Of a stretch of 64,000 nucleotides of DNA, positions 23,679-34,700 are shown piece by piece. The DNA is taken from the NCBI GenBank assembly GCA_022836615.1, contig MU405215.1, forward strand, positions 1 through 64,000. Reading direction: 5' to 3'. The notes beneath the pieces are model-generated. The model was given only the letters and a program-made list of their open reading frames with translations. It had not been told where the DNA came from and did no database searches. The position numbers and the translations under genes were made by a program. The number at the start of each line of letters is the position of its first letter. The first letter of the stretch is position 1. This stretch comes from Annulohypoxylon bovei var. microspora (lineage: Eukaryota; Ascomycota; Sordariomycetes; Xylariales; Hypoxylaceae).

Positions 23679-24449
23679 ATGCCGCCCTCCCTCTCCGCGC
23701 CCACGCCCTCCCTCCTGCTCACGAAGCGCCTGACCGCGTTCCTCAGCTCGAACCTCAGCCCGCAGATCCACACGGCGGCGCTGACCACGCTCTCGGGCAA
23801 GCTGCTCGCGCACGCGTCGCCCCACCCCGTCGGCACCCTGCGCACGCAGTGCACCGTCGCCGCCTCCATATGGGCGCTGTACTCGGCGCCCGACGGCAAC
23901 ACCGTGGCCGAGGCGCTGCCCGACTCCGCACACGCCACGCACACCGACATATACAGCGACTACTCAGCTCCGCCGACGCCGAACGCCGTCACCATCCAGC
24001 TGACGGGCGGCGTCATGGTGATCCGGCATCTGCGGTGCGGGCTGCTGTTCGTGTGCGTGGGGCCTCTGGGCGACGACGCCGGCACCCTCTCCATCTCCGG
24101 CTCCAACCCCAACATCCACCCCCAGACCCCCACGCACAGCCACACCTTCGCTCATACGCACCTGCACACGCAGCCCCAGACCCCGGGCCGTCCCATGCCC
24201 TCCCCGGCCGCGCACACACCAAACACACACAACAACAACGACCCGACGCCCCTGGGCTCCCCGTCCGAAGTCGCGAGCGTGGCTAGCGCGGGGGCCGCGA
24301 CGACCGCGAGCGTCGCGACCACGGCCAGCGTGACGGCGTCCGCGGTCGTGGCTGCGCGGCGGCAGGCCGAGGAGCTGGCGCGCTGGCTGGACGACAAGCT
24401 GGGTGGCTTGGGGGTGTTGGAGGAGGGGTTGGGGGTTGAGACGAGATGA
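23679..24449 (+). CDS. Roadblock/LC7 protein similar to LAMTOR2 (Ragulator/EGO-type TOR scaffold)
   Basis: One exon of 256 residues, ATG at 23679 in a good context (accaccATGC). The first 130 residues fit the roadblock alpha/beta fold of LAMTOR2: LLTKRLTAFLSSN, then a strand pair HTAALTTLSGKLLAHAS, a helix TVAASIWALYSA (compare the IASNIWAAYD region of LAMTOR2), and strands VTIQLTGGVMVIRHL and LLFVCVGP. A closing helix ARRQAEELARWLDDKL lies at about 228-243. Between them sits about 95 residues of His/Thr/Pro and Ala/Thr repeats, not found in animal LAMTOR2, which is about 125 residues long. In other organisms such proteins anchor Rag GTPases and TORC1 at the lysosome; that role is inferred. 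Very GC-rich coding DNA. Confidence 0.65.
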   Translation: MPPSLSAPTPSLLLTKRLTAFLSSNLSPQIHTAALTTLSGKLLAHASPHPVGTLRTQCTVAASIWALYSAPDGNTVAEALPDSAHATHTDIYSDYSAPPTPNAVTIQLTGGVMVIRHLRCGLLFVCVGPLGDDAGTLSISGSNPNIHPQTPTHSHTFAHTHLHTQPQTPGRPMPSPAAHTPNTHNNNDPTPLGSPSEVASVASAGAATTASVATTASVTASAVVAARRQAEELARWLDDKLGGLGVLEEGLGVETR

Positions 24450-25892
24450 CCATTCTAACGGGAATACTAGTGAGGATTTATTATTTTACAGTACTAGTGA
24501 TATGAGAATACGTCTGCCGTCTGGTCTGGTCAGATTACGGGCTCGAGGAGGTGCTACGAATTATATCGGTATATCAGTCACGAGGACTCGATATACTCTC
24601 CGCGGCAACGAGATGCCGCGTTCAAACTCGGGGGTAATATGTAACAGTTGAGGAAACACATCGGAGAGCCGGTTCCGGGGAAATTTGAGGTTGTGCGGTC
24701 TGGCTGACTGTACGTAGGGTTTCAAGGCGGGAAGAAGCTTTCGTCGAATTGCGTATGCCTGAACCGAAGTAGAAAAGGCACACCCCATACGAGAAAGAGT
24801 AGGGAAACCGTAACAAAGATGTGCGGTTAAATTAAAGGGCCCAAGCCTACATTCCTACTCAGTTCGTTTATCCAGCATGGCTCGGGATTGGAGGAGGGGA
24901 TATGGGTTCTAAAAGGGGCGTATTATCATCGTGGAAATCTGTTTATTGGTAGTTGTTCCTAGAAGTCAGACAGGAGATATCAATGGTTTATATTAATGGA
25001 ATACCCAAGTTTATCTGTCTGCAGTCCTCCGTGGGTTGAGGAAATTTACTACGGTATAGGAAAGGACCGCTCTGTTCGAAATCGGCGTATATTCCATTCC
25101 ACTTCCAGTTTATACCTTGTAGGCTTATTTCAACACATATCAGACGAAGTATAGTAAGTTAGTTCATTTGGAAACTTTTAGAGTTTCCTCTAGCTAATGT
25201 CAATTCATCTGAAGCTCAAGAACCTAGACCCACGTTACTATGTCTTAGTGAGTCCATACACCTCCTATAGTTGCTTACTATAGCAAAGCAGGACATAGTA
25301 TCCCTCATAATTCGACAACTCGCCCCTAAAGTAGAACAAGATAAATGTAGAAGAATAAAAAATTAAGCAATAAAACATCAAACACACTCTTCATTCCCTT
25401 CGTCTCAAGTAGACAGCCCCTTCTCCCTCCAACCATCCCCACAAACGAGCATCCATGCCATACGCCCGTAGCAGCAAACACTCGCTTCCAACCGCGAATC
25501 CTCCTGGCGCCTCTCCCATAACCCATTGGTTTTCCCTGGACAAACTACAGGAGCGCAGTCATACGATTCCCTCTTTTCTCTGCTTCCTGACGCCCGAGCT
25601 GAAAACCCGGGACGGGGCAAGGGATGGCTGTGCGAGGTCTTCCGGGAGAGGAGAGTCGATGCCAACAGCAAAGGCAGCAGGAATACGAGAAGGGAGAACG
25701 AGAAGAGAACATTCGTGTTGGTTTGTGAGGTTAGATAATATGGCCGAGACTTTCGCGAGTAGCATATAAAGCGGCAGAGAGCTGCCCGTGGGGTTTCTTT
25801 CAACTCGCTGCCTCGACACAAACTACAACTTCATTCTCTTCTCTTCTCAAAGCCAAACCTCGCTCACCTCTTTGCAAATATATCTACCCGCC
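24450..25892. other. Intergenic region with promoter of the small secreted protein gene
   Basis: Nothing coding is supported; overlapping frames on both strands near 25400-25820 look like chance. The right end has a TATA box and a C/T-rich leader. Confidence 0.45.
25765..25770 (+). promoter_or_regulatory. TATA box of the small cysteine-rich protein gene
   Basis: TATAAA in the context agcatataaagcgg, 123 bp before the ATG at 25893, followed by a CT-rich leader typical of strongly expressed fungal genes. Confidence 0.6.
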
Positions 25893-26205
25893 ATGCGTCT
25901 CATCGCCGTCTTAGCGCTGTGCCTCGCTGCCGCGGCACCGGCGCATACAACATCGACGACGACACAATCGATGACTACATCGACAACTACGTCATCGTCG
26001 ACGCCGGCATATTGGTACTGCGTGAGTCTCTAATTCTAAGTCGTTGTAGCCCCTTATATTTACATAGGTATCTAACTTGATACTCCCGAAACAGTGCTGC
26101 CCCAGTGAGGACGGTTGCGAACCCGGGCCCTCGTGCTGTGGAGACGGCAGCTGTCCTGGCGTGATCGAATGGTGTCCTGGCTCGAATAAACATGTGATCT
26201 CATGA
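25893..26205 (+). CDS. Small cysteine-rich secreted protein (effector- or antimicrobial-like)
   Basis: Two exons, 25893-26021 and 26095-26205, code for 79 residues. A signal peptide (MRLIAVLALCLAAAAPAHT, cut probably after PAHT or nearby) is followed by a Ser/Thr-rich linker that could be O-glycosylated, and then a compact cysteine domain with eight cysteines in the order CCC-x5-C-x5-CC-x4-C-x6-C (residues 43-70). The intron has donor GTGAGT and acceptor aacag; it falls exactly within the triple cysteine, and the frame continues cleanly, which supports the model. No family was recognised. The gene is isolated by long non-coding flanks, with its own TATA box. Roles of such proteins range from host interaction to spore-coat or antimicrobial function; none is assigned. 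Confidence 0.7.
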
Positions 26206-27204
26206 TCACGGGGGTTGTATGATAGAGGACATGAGCAACAGGGGGTCTATTGTTTCTGTACTTGGTTTATTAACTATGGTTTATTGAAGAAACTCCCCTC
26301 TTCGACCAGTTCTCTGCGGTTGTGTTAGACGGCGAAGCATAGGGGATTTGTTACTTGATCCAGGGGTACCCCGTCGGTTGTTATAGGGCTAAGTACATGG
26401 TAGCAAGTCCCTCCTATATAGGTACTATACGTACATAGATACAACTATGAACATACCACAGAAGAACATCGATTACCTAGGTAGTTAGTTGAGCCTGCGA
26501 GGACCCGTTCCATGGACGCACGGATGGAGGGGTCCTCGACAACCTTGATGTATTTAGTGGGTTCGAATTATTGATGTCGTGATCGGCCTAGCGTTCCATG
26601 CCTATGTACTAGATATGAGATAGTGACTTGCGGCCATTGGACCGATCGTTGGATAAGTGGTACCGAGTTATAGATCAGGAATATCACGACGAGTTCATGC
26701 CTAAGACCGACCCCTTATTCATTTTCTTGGGGAAGAAGCCTATTACCCCGTTCACGTCTCCTAACCAAATCCCGGATGATTGTGCCGATGCCAGTTCCTT
26801 GATCTTTTCCATGTTCTATCACCACTTGGAGTCTTGGACAATCAGTTAGTCTAGAACAATGCAGATCAAGTCTAGGCACGGTAGGTAGGTACAGCATGTA
26901 AATATACCTACCTAGACATCAAAGCAGGTTGAAAGACTAGACACGCTGATTTGAGTATTTTCTTAAACGTATAGTCATAAATATCCAAGTTAGGTAATGC
27001 TAAAACAAGATGCAAAAAGGGGTATCAGATGTAGATGCAGTGCCTAAAAGCAAACGTGTGCCCGGTGACGAAGTGATGCCTAAAAGCGTATGTCGGCAAC
27101 GGGGTATCATGATCTAGAATCGAAAATATGCGCGCCAGACGCCTTTCACCGTATCCTCCATCTCATGGGACCAAATTTTCTGTTCGTAACAATCGTGTAC
27201 TCTT
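26206..27204. other. Intergenic region between convergent genes
   Basis: Presumed 3' ends of the secreted protein and VIVID genes. It contains a ggtaggtaggtacagcatg...tacctacctag inverted stretch near 26881-26915. No supported ORF. Confidence 0.45.
26881..26916. repeat. Short inverted repeat of GGTAGGTA/TACCTACC
   Basis: ggtaggtaggtac pairs with tacctacctag across a short loop and can form a small hairpin in the region between convergent genes; it belongs to the dispersed GGTA-type motif family. Confidence 0.55.
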
Positions 27205-27984
27205 CTACCAGGTCTTTTCCGCTAGGAAACCAACCGAGTACCTGGGTGTTGGACTATCCCAGTAGACCGGAATCATAGTCAACAGGTTGATAAACTTCTG
27301 GCCATCCTTTTTGAAGTTGGTGACCTCAACCGCTATTTCGTCGTTTGATTCGACTGCTCGTCGCATCTTCTTGATGAGGTCTTTGTCTACGTGCTTTCGA
27401 GCAGATCGTTTCCGAACATTGCCACCAGGGGCTTGCAAGAAGCGACAGTTTCGGCCGATAATCTCGGGTTGCGAATATCCTGTCAACTCCACGAATGGAT
27501 CTGACGCGTAAACTACAGGGCAGTCTTGTTGCTGAAGATCGCACATGATGAGTGCGCAAGATGCGTCTATGGGACCAAGTTCGATGACTGGACTTGGCCT
27601 CGACATAACTCGAACCTGAATCATGTTAGAACGGCCTGGTTAGATACGGATATTATCCTATATCCTTACCAATATGCTCATCATATCAAAGCCACTCGGA
27701 GCATATAGTCCGGGATAGATGACAGAATCGTGTACATCGTCTTGTTGTCCCATAGCGACGGCAGACGGACCTACGCCCCCAGTGTCTTGGTAGTGGTACT
27801 ATTTCATTAATATGTTAGCGTCTAATCTATCAGATAATACTAATACGTAAAGCGAGAATTGTCTGGAGAAGAATTAAGGGGCGATAGACGGTGATAGACG
27901 GTGATAGACGGATGCAATTGGAATAGCACTGCGTAAACATACTTGTAGTGCATCTTCTTCCCACGAGTTCATGATAACAGCCAT
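27205..27984 (-). CDS. vvd: VIVID-type LOV-domain blue-light photoreceptor
   Basis: Flavin-binding small LOV protein that dampens the White Collar light response in Neurospora. Three exons on the minus strand, 27943-27984, 27670-27798 and 27205-27615, phase 0 throughout, give 193 residues (Neurospora VVD has 186). The N-terminal cap NSWEEDALQYHY and the hinge LYAPSGFDMMSIL resemble the cap of VVD. The LOV core begins RPSPVIELGPIDASCALIMC, and the adduct-forming cysteine lies in GRNCRFLQAPGG (Cys114). It goes on through VEVTNFKKDGQKFINLLTMIPV and ends YSVGFLAEKTW. All flavin contacts visible by motif (N, R, Q of GRNCRFLQ; NFKKDG) are kept. The upstream GATC cluster suggests control by the White Collar complex. 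Confident call. Confidence 0.93.
27881..27910. repeat. Three tandem copies of a 10-bp unit within vvd intron 1
   Basis: The unit gtgatagacg is repeated three times (the first copy has c for t at its second base). It lies in the 144-nt first intron of the photoreceptor gene. Confidence 0.75.
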
Positions 27985-28037
27985 GCGAGAATGCAGTTGA
28001 CGGGTTGGTAAAGGAGGTTGAGACGTCTCCTTGAGAA

Positions 28038-28311
28038 GATCAGGGATCCGGCAAAGAGAGGTATAGCGGGTGGAGGCTTATATCGACGATTTTTGGGACA
28101 GATCTATAATAACTTAACATAGACCAGACAGGGAGTTTTATCATCAAGATTGATTTTCGCAGAGTCATCCAAGATCATGACGATAGGGGTTGTTTGGGGT
28201 TTTAAAGGATGTGATGGATCGAGAAATGACAGAAGTTGTGGTGGATCAAGCAAGGCGTCTTCTGATTCATGTGCCTCTTCTCTCGTTCAAGGGGGCATGC
28301 ATAGAATGATC
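28038..28311. promoter_or_regulatory. Cluster of GATC sites upstream of vvd (possible light-response elements)
   Basis: Seven GATC tetramers fall in 274 bp (28038, 28045, 28101, 28173, 28217, 28244, 28308), about seven times chance density, 54-327 bp before the vvd start. White Collar light-response elements in Neurospora contain GATC-type cores. The density is seen directly; the function is inferred. Confidence 0.45.
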
Positions 28312-28839
28312 ACTACTTCAGGTCGCGATGGCAGTGCTAAGGAGGTCTTACTAAATTGACGATACATGTTGTTTCGTATGGATAATTAGGTAGATAATGG
28401 ATAATGGATTCAAGGTGAATGTTGGATTGTAAGCGGGTAAAATTGGCGAGCGGCATGTGCTAGGCCAATTGACTTTGGGAGTACGGATCCGTAGTGAAAT
28501 GTATGATGTTCAGATGCACTTTTGTTGGCTGATCGCCACAACTCAATGTCATAATCGTGATCGAGCACCATAAAGGTAGGCCATCTGCAGCCATCGAGCC
28601 CCATTCCCGGAACGGTCTAAAGCCACCGACACCTTGACGGGACCACCATCTTCAATCTATTCTGTACCGGGGTGTACCGGTAAATGGGATTTATCGTCGG
28701 TTTTGTCCATTTCTGATCTTTATTTTGGCATCTGTTTGTCAAAAGTTCATGTCTTAGATTTCAGATCTCATTGTTGAAGGTTGAAACTCCCGAGACACGC
28801 ACGATGCCGTTGCTAGAAATCCCATTTCTCATTTCCCTT

Positions 28840-28888
28840 TTTCCACTTTCCACTTTCCACTTTCCACTTTCCACTTTCCACTTTCCAT
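28840..28888. repeat. Tandem repeat, unit tttccac, 7 copies
   Basis: Six exact copies of tttccac and one tttccat in a row. A heptamer is not a multiple of three, so it is unlikely to be coding. It lies 0.85 kb upstream of the vvd start. Confidence 0.9.
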
Positions 28889-29083
28889 TTTCTGCATGCA
28901 TAATACAACACTATACAAAAATGATGCCCGAGGAATGAATAGAACATTCTTAGACTGACGGGTGAAGCTGCAAAGGGCAGTTCCGGTCGAATTGGAGAAA
29001 GATCTCGGGACTCGCAGAACTCAGTGCTAACCGAGATGGTGGCAATAATCCTTTAGTCTTTAGACCTGGCTGCAGGTAAGCAG

Positions 29084-29314
29084 TTAGGCAAGTAAGGCAT
29101 CCCATAGTTCCAAGAATACATGGACGGGGATCCGTTGATTTGGTGTTTGGCTGTCAAGTAGGTAGCCGATCGCTGTAGAGGCGTTCAAAGTGCTTAGATC
29201 TTGAAAGAATCGGCGGGCGTCATCATAATTGGATCGGAGTGTTTTATTTAAGCCAGGTGGGTCTTTGGGTTTGATTTTTTTAAGTTCGGTACATTTAATC
29301 ATGTATCTTCGCAT
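29084..29314 (-). CDS. Possible small protein of 76 residues, unrecognised
   Basis: ATG at 29314, stop at 29084. The product has ordinary composition and a charged start (IKCTELKKIKPKDPPG), then YDDARRFFQDL and a helical end VFLELWDALLA. No family was recognised, no splice sites or promoter were evident, and it lies in a gene-poor region. It may be a chance frame or a remnant; kept at low confidence because the sequence looks protein-like. Confidence 0.2.
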   Translation of the reverse strand: MRRYMIKCTELKKIKPKDPPGLNKTLRSNYDDARRFFQDLSTLNASTAIGYLLDSQTPNQRIPVHVFLELWDALLA

Positions 29315-31739
29315 GGTTTTGTGTGACGTAGGTACTTGGCGTAACCCCCGGCATCCCGGTCCTTAACCCGGGTCGGCTCTATTAATATTGGCTTGGCTCA
29401 ATCAGCCTCAAAATCAGCCTCCGAGTCTCCACGTGATGAGAACTATGCCGTCTTAAATACTTAGGTACCGGTAGTTATTGGATCCATTCGTGATGCATTG
29501 GAAAAAAAGAAACATTTTGACTTAAGATAGCACGTTATTGCAACTACTTAAACACGTGTCTCACGAGAATTATACCCTTTTATCACAATATTAAATCGGA
29601 TTTCAGAAATCGATTTTCGATCTCTTTTACAATGGTAGGTATTTATCGACGCTATTTGAATCTATGGACACTCTCACTCATAGCTAGATAGCTATATGAA
29701 AACAGAGAAGCAATATAGTTCCGTTAAAAATATATTATTCAAAAAAAATATAATTGAATGAGAGCTTGCATAATTATCTAGGTTTAGGTAGGTTATATCA
29801 TGACGTCAATTTCTAGGCCTATAAACTTCCATCACGAGAGTTTATGCTCGAATCCCTACCTGGGACATGTAGGTAAATACCTAGAAGGTAGTTATACCCT
29901 ACGTATATTACAACGATTTTTAGAGAGTGAGGTATATCTTAAGATCTGACGTCGCAATGTCCGTGAAAATTCAAGTCCGGTCACTAATTTAGATCATAGT
30001 TAAGACGAGAAAGCTCGTGTTAAAACCCGGTTGGAGGGAACTGGGAAAGCATCCGATCAACAGGGGATTAACACCGACTCATCCATCACGCCCACGTGGC
30101 ACGAATTACAAATACTTGGTTTCAGATGTCTGACACCTGTAAATGCAAATTTGCTTGATGTCTTAGCTCGACCTCGCGAGACCTAGTCGCAGGAACAGTC
30201 ACCTTAATACTAGACTGCAAGGGATCGTTTGAGTGTATATCGTTGGATCTCTAAGTCCGTAGCCATGCCTGCGTTCTTATTGATATTTTCTTTTATATCA
30301 TGAAGTATGTTCCATGTTCGTGTTGGTGATATGAAATCGTATTTTATGCTATTAGCCTGCGGTTATGATTGATCCGAATGAGACAAGAGGGTAGCTTAAC
30401 AAAAGCATAGGGACTTCGTTGTTGATATATCCAACCAACGTGTCTTGATGATAGGTACCCAAAGTAAGTGAACACGTACATCGTTTATAATGAACGTGGT
30501 CGAAGTCAAGTATATATGGGTAGTAAAAGATGATATCAAAGGAAACCGGTCGTTATAACTTTATTGTTGTAACTTTATTGCGAAATATCTTTCATTTGGA
30601 TACCCATTGAAATCAAGAGAAATATACTCCAATTGTTATTAATTTCTTTGTAATGCCATTGCAAACTATAATACGTATGCTAAGTTTCTGAGGCGGTGTG
30701 CTTTATAAGACTTAAGCTTGTGGCTTCATAGAGGTGCCGCAGTATCGAAATCTAATTACGGGAATGAGCGAAAACAAAGTAAGTACCTATATAAGACTTA
30801 CATAATTAACCCAACAAGAGACTTTCTCATGACATCAAATTTCCGATGTTTAGTTCGGGTTGGTTTAAGCAATTTTACTCTTAGCTGCCCCCTATTTCCA
30901 TGCGTACCAAGGTCACTCTTACCATCCGCGGCCTTGAACAATATAGGTAGGTACATGTATATATGCTTTCTGCTTGCTACAACTGGTAAAAATGAGGTTA
31001 ATGAAATGTATGTTGAAGTAATGGCTGGCAACTAGTTTCAAATATTTTAGAGTTAATACCCTTTCCGTATATTTGATGTCAATATCAGAGGGGATACCCA
31101 ATCAAGTTGGTCACATATGATAGGCACAAAACGAGAGAAGCCTGGAAGCTCATAATAAACTAACGTGGTTCATGTACGTAGCAGCTATCGTAGCCATAGG
31201 CATAGCCATACCTAGGTATTTACTCCTACTCCCTAGTACTAAAGTAGGCATTACCGGTTAAGTAACTCAATACAAACCATGCTTATCTTCGCGCATCATT
31301 TCTCATAATATGAACGATTGCCTCCTCTCCCTAACGCCCTTCTCAATACTGATGAATGATGTAGAATTGATCCTCCCATTCCGTTTCGCCTTCGTAGCCA
31401 TGCTGAGTTGTGATGCCATCATGCTACCTGGTACTCGTACAAATATCGTAACAATAAGCCCACATTCCATCCTCGTGGGCTTCTAGCTCTGTGAAGAGCC
31501 AACGTAATAAGTAAGCGATTAGGCCGCAACCAAGTTCGTAGTGTAGGTTATGGTCTCGCGTCCTCCTAATGCTGTGTAAAAACGTACATCCCGACACCCT
31601 CAATAGCTGTCCCTAACACCGCACTAAGGACAAACCGCGAAATACTAAGCATTACCGCCGAGACAACGCCAACAACCCAAACCGCCGCAACAACAGCGTA
31701 AGTAGCAACTTCCCCTCGTAGAGTGTCCGTACCAGGCAG

Positions 31740-34700
31740 TCAATGCAGCCCCACAAGCCGTCTGTTCTTCGTCTGCAGCTGTCTGAACTTCTTATCGAGC
31801 ACTTCGTGCGCCTTACGCGCCGCCGTTAGCGCCGCCTCTGCGTCCTCGACCGTCATTAGGGGGGTGCTTCCGATGGACGACGACGGGCCTCCATTTACGT
31901 GGTCATTGCAACCGTAGACGCCGTCGCTGTTGAACTCGTCGCCGGGTCGACCGGGGAACATCTTGCTACGGTCCTCAGGATTGTCTCCTGAGGGACAGAT
32001 CCACGGCGCGAGCTGCTGGAGATTCACGTTCCTATTGGAATTAGAGCCAGAGCCTGCCGTCTTATAGCCGCCTAGGTTCAGGGAGGGTAGGACGTGCTGG
32101 TTGATGCAGCTGATAGCTTCCTCACGGTGCATCTTGCCCACCGGGTCGCTGGGATAGTTATCAGGTCCTGCTGGAAAATATGACGGTGTTCCATTGGGTA
32201 CCGCACGGTTCTTAACCAGGCTAAATCCTGTCGCGGGCGCATGACGAGGTGCTGAAAATGCGGTAGGACGCGCGCTTTCTGCCCTGATGCGGTCCTGAAG
32301 CTGAAGGAACATCTCAGATTCTTCCTCAGTCAAGTTCAAAAGGTAGTCCCCGTTGGGAGTTAGGAGCACGCTGTGCTCATTCACTACCTTTCTGACAGGC
32401 TGGAATGCATTGAGCTTTTCCTCGTCTTCCTTAGTAACGATTGCCTTCAACGTAGGCGGCAGGGTCGATGGAATATCGACGTTACCAATGAATTCCGAAC
32501 GGTAGCCTTGTGCAGTCCTGAAAAAACTTATTGATTCGACTTCGGGAAAACCACCATTACCCATAACAGATCGGAATACATCGCGAAGATGAGGAATTTC
32601 ACCGACATCCTCGTCCATTTGTTGCTCCAGCTTAGGTTCCGAGGGGTGACCAGCATAATCGAGGGACAGAACCGTAGTCTTCGTCGACTCGTTCAATTTA
32701 ATAGAAGTATCGACGGTTGCAGGGCTCCTAGGAGGGCTTTTAATCGCCTTGTTCTTTTGCACACCGATTTTGGGCGACTCGGCTAAGGAAGAGCTCCTGG
32801 TGCCTCTATTGGCTTTTTCACCCAAGTCCTCAGGAATTGGTGTGGGGGCATTTCTAAATGCGGAGGAGTCGGCCTGCGGCTCTGTGCCGCTAGGCGTCTC
32901 TGGACGGCTGGCAGTGGTCATCTTTTTCTCCTTCTTCTGTTTCTTCTTTCTTCCAAGAATGGGGGCGATTTCTACCTCTTGCTCCGTTGGCTTTAACTCG
33001 GAAATCTGTGCGGCGGCTTCCTTCGAAGCTTCTTTGCGTTGTTTGCGCTGCTGACTCTTCGTAGTCCCGCGCACAGGTACAGAGCCAACCCTCGAGGGCG
33101 GCGGGGAGCTTGTTCGAGACACGGAGACAGAGGCACTGATAATAGACGCAGTATCTGATATGATCTCACTAGCCGGTGTTGCGGGTCGGTGACCAGAGCC
33201 GGCTATTCCAGAAGCTCGAATTGAGGCAACAGTCGCGGGAGCGATATGAATAGGTAGCGCCTCTACCTTAGGAGTATGGACAAGACGGAGAGTCTTTGGA
33301 GCAACCTTTGCTAAGGGGGAAGACACAGATGCCGTAGTAGGTGTAGGAGTGGGAAAGGTAGAAGCTCCTTGGGGTTTCTGAGTCTGGGTAGCACTGCTAG
33401 GAACTTGACTGGCTGATTTATCTGTTCCACTAGCTATGGAAGTTTCACTGACACTAGTCTGTGGAACTGTCTTCGTGGCGGCCGCGATATCAAGCGTGCC
33501 AGGAACTGGACGTTTATCGAATTTACTAGTGACAGGCTTTACCGATGGCGCTTGGCTTATTGTGCCACCCGTAGCCTTCTTACCCTGAGGCGCCTTATTA
33601 GAGGATGATAACTTCGAAGGTAAGACTGGGGTGACCTTCGGGGACGAGCTGATCTTGACGGAGTCGAGGGCCGGAAAATCTTCTTCCTGAAGAACCCCTT
33701 TGCCCTTTGACGACTTCGAGGATTGAGCTGCAATGTCTTTCGACAAACCACTTTTCGCTGCGAGTTCCTTAATACTCTTCCTGGCTTCAGTTCCGCCAGC
33801 AGCAACACTTTCTACCTTACTCGAAGTTACAGGTCTTGTAATAGCCTTCATAACTAACGGGGTCACGGGCCGCGGAATGGCAGGTGATTTTGAAGACATC
33901 GAAATTTGACCCGCCTGACCTTGCGGCACGGGAGTTGAACTTCTCCCGTCAAAAGGCGCGGGAGGATGTGCGTGGCTAAGACCAAGTCCGGGCGGGACGG
34001 ATGGCACTCTTCCCTCATCCGACAGGAACGACAGTCGAGAGTCCTCCGGCTCATCGTCATCGGCAACGAGAGCGTCCACGGACGAGGAAACTTCGTCGAG
34101 TGGTAAGAGGTCATCGTCTAGAGAATGGATACGTTAGCTACTGTCACCATAGATACGTGGTGAATTACAATACGAATGAGACCAAAAAAAATCAAAGGTC
34201 ACGTCACAAAGCTTCCATCGTCGTCTTCCACAAGTTATACATGACTATAGCGATTGGGTATTGGGGAAGAAATGCTATATTTGAGCAGCTTCTCAGGTCT
34301 GGTCTGGAGGATCGACCTGTGGGTTAACGTACATGAAGAACTTTGTGGAAGAACGACGACGGCTTGCCTGACGTGACCCATGTAACCGACGATGCGAGCG
34401 AACAACAACAAATGAATAGCGCCAGAAATCAAGTATCTTCTGCAAAAAAGGGGCAAGCACTGTTCGCGCAAGGCCTCGTCGTTTCCAATCGCAAACTCGA
34501 CGCCCAAATGCAACCTAGACCCTCCCTGGGCCATGCCTCTGCAATGCTCGCTTAAAAAAGTTGACGGAATATTCCGATTAATTTCCTTTGTCCCATTCCG
34601 AAAAGCCTAGACGCCCCCGACGTAGCCTTGAGGAAGCAAGCCAGCCAAATAGAAAAGAAAGAAAACAATCAAACATGACGCCCTTATCTACCATCTGCTG

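Larger units (their letters stand above)
28312..31739. other. 3.4-kb gene-poor, AT-rich region
   Basis: Contains a heptamer tandem repeat (28840-28888), a 76-codon frame of uncertain status (29084-29314) and AT-rich DNA from about 29.5 to 31.3 kb, with no recognisable transposon protein. It includes the 3' flank of the Not4 gene at the right. Confidence 0.5.

Noticed and set aside
23439..23950. Long minus-strand frames opposite the LAMTOR2-like gene
   Set aside because: GC-rich antisense shadow without conserved motifs.
25326..25821. Minus-strand frames and overlapping + frames before the secreted protein gene
   Set aside because: They lie across the promoter and TATA box, and have no recognisable motif or splice structure.
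34235..34534. 99-codon minus-strand frame in the Not4 intron as first exon of a separate gene
   Set aside because: No family resemblance and no suitable donor joining it to the downstream exon in phase; the direct Not4 junction fits better.
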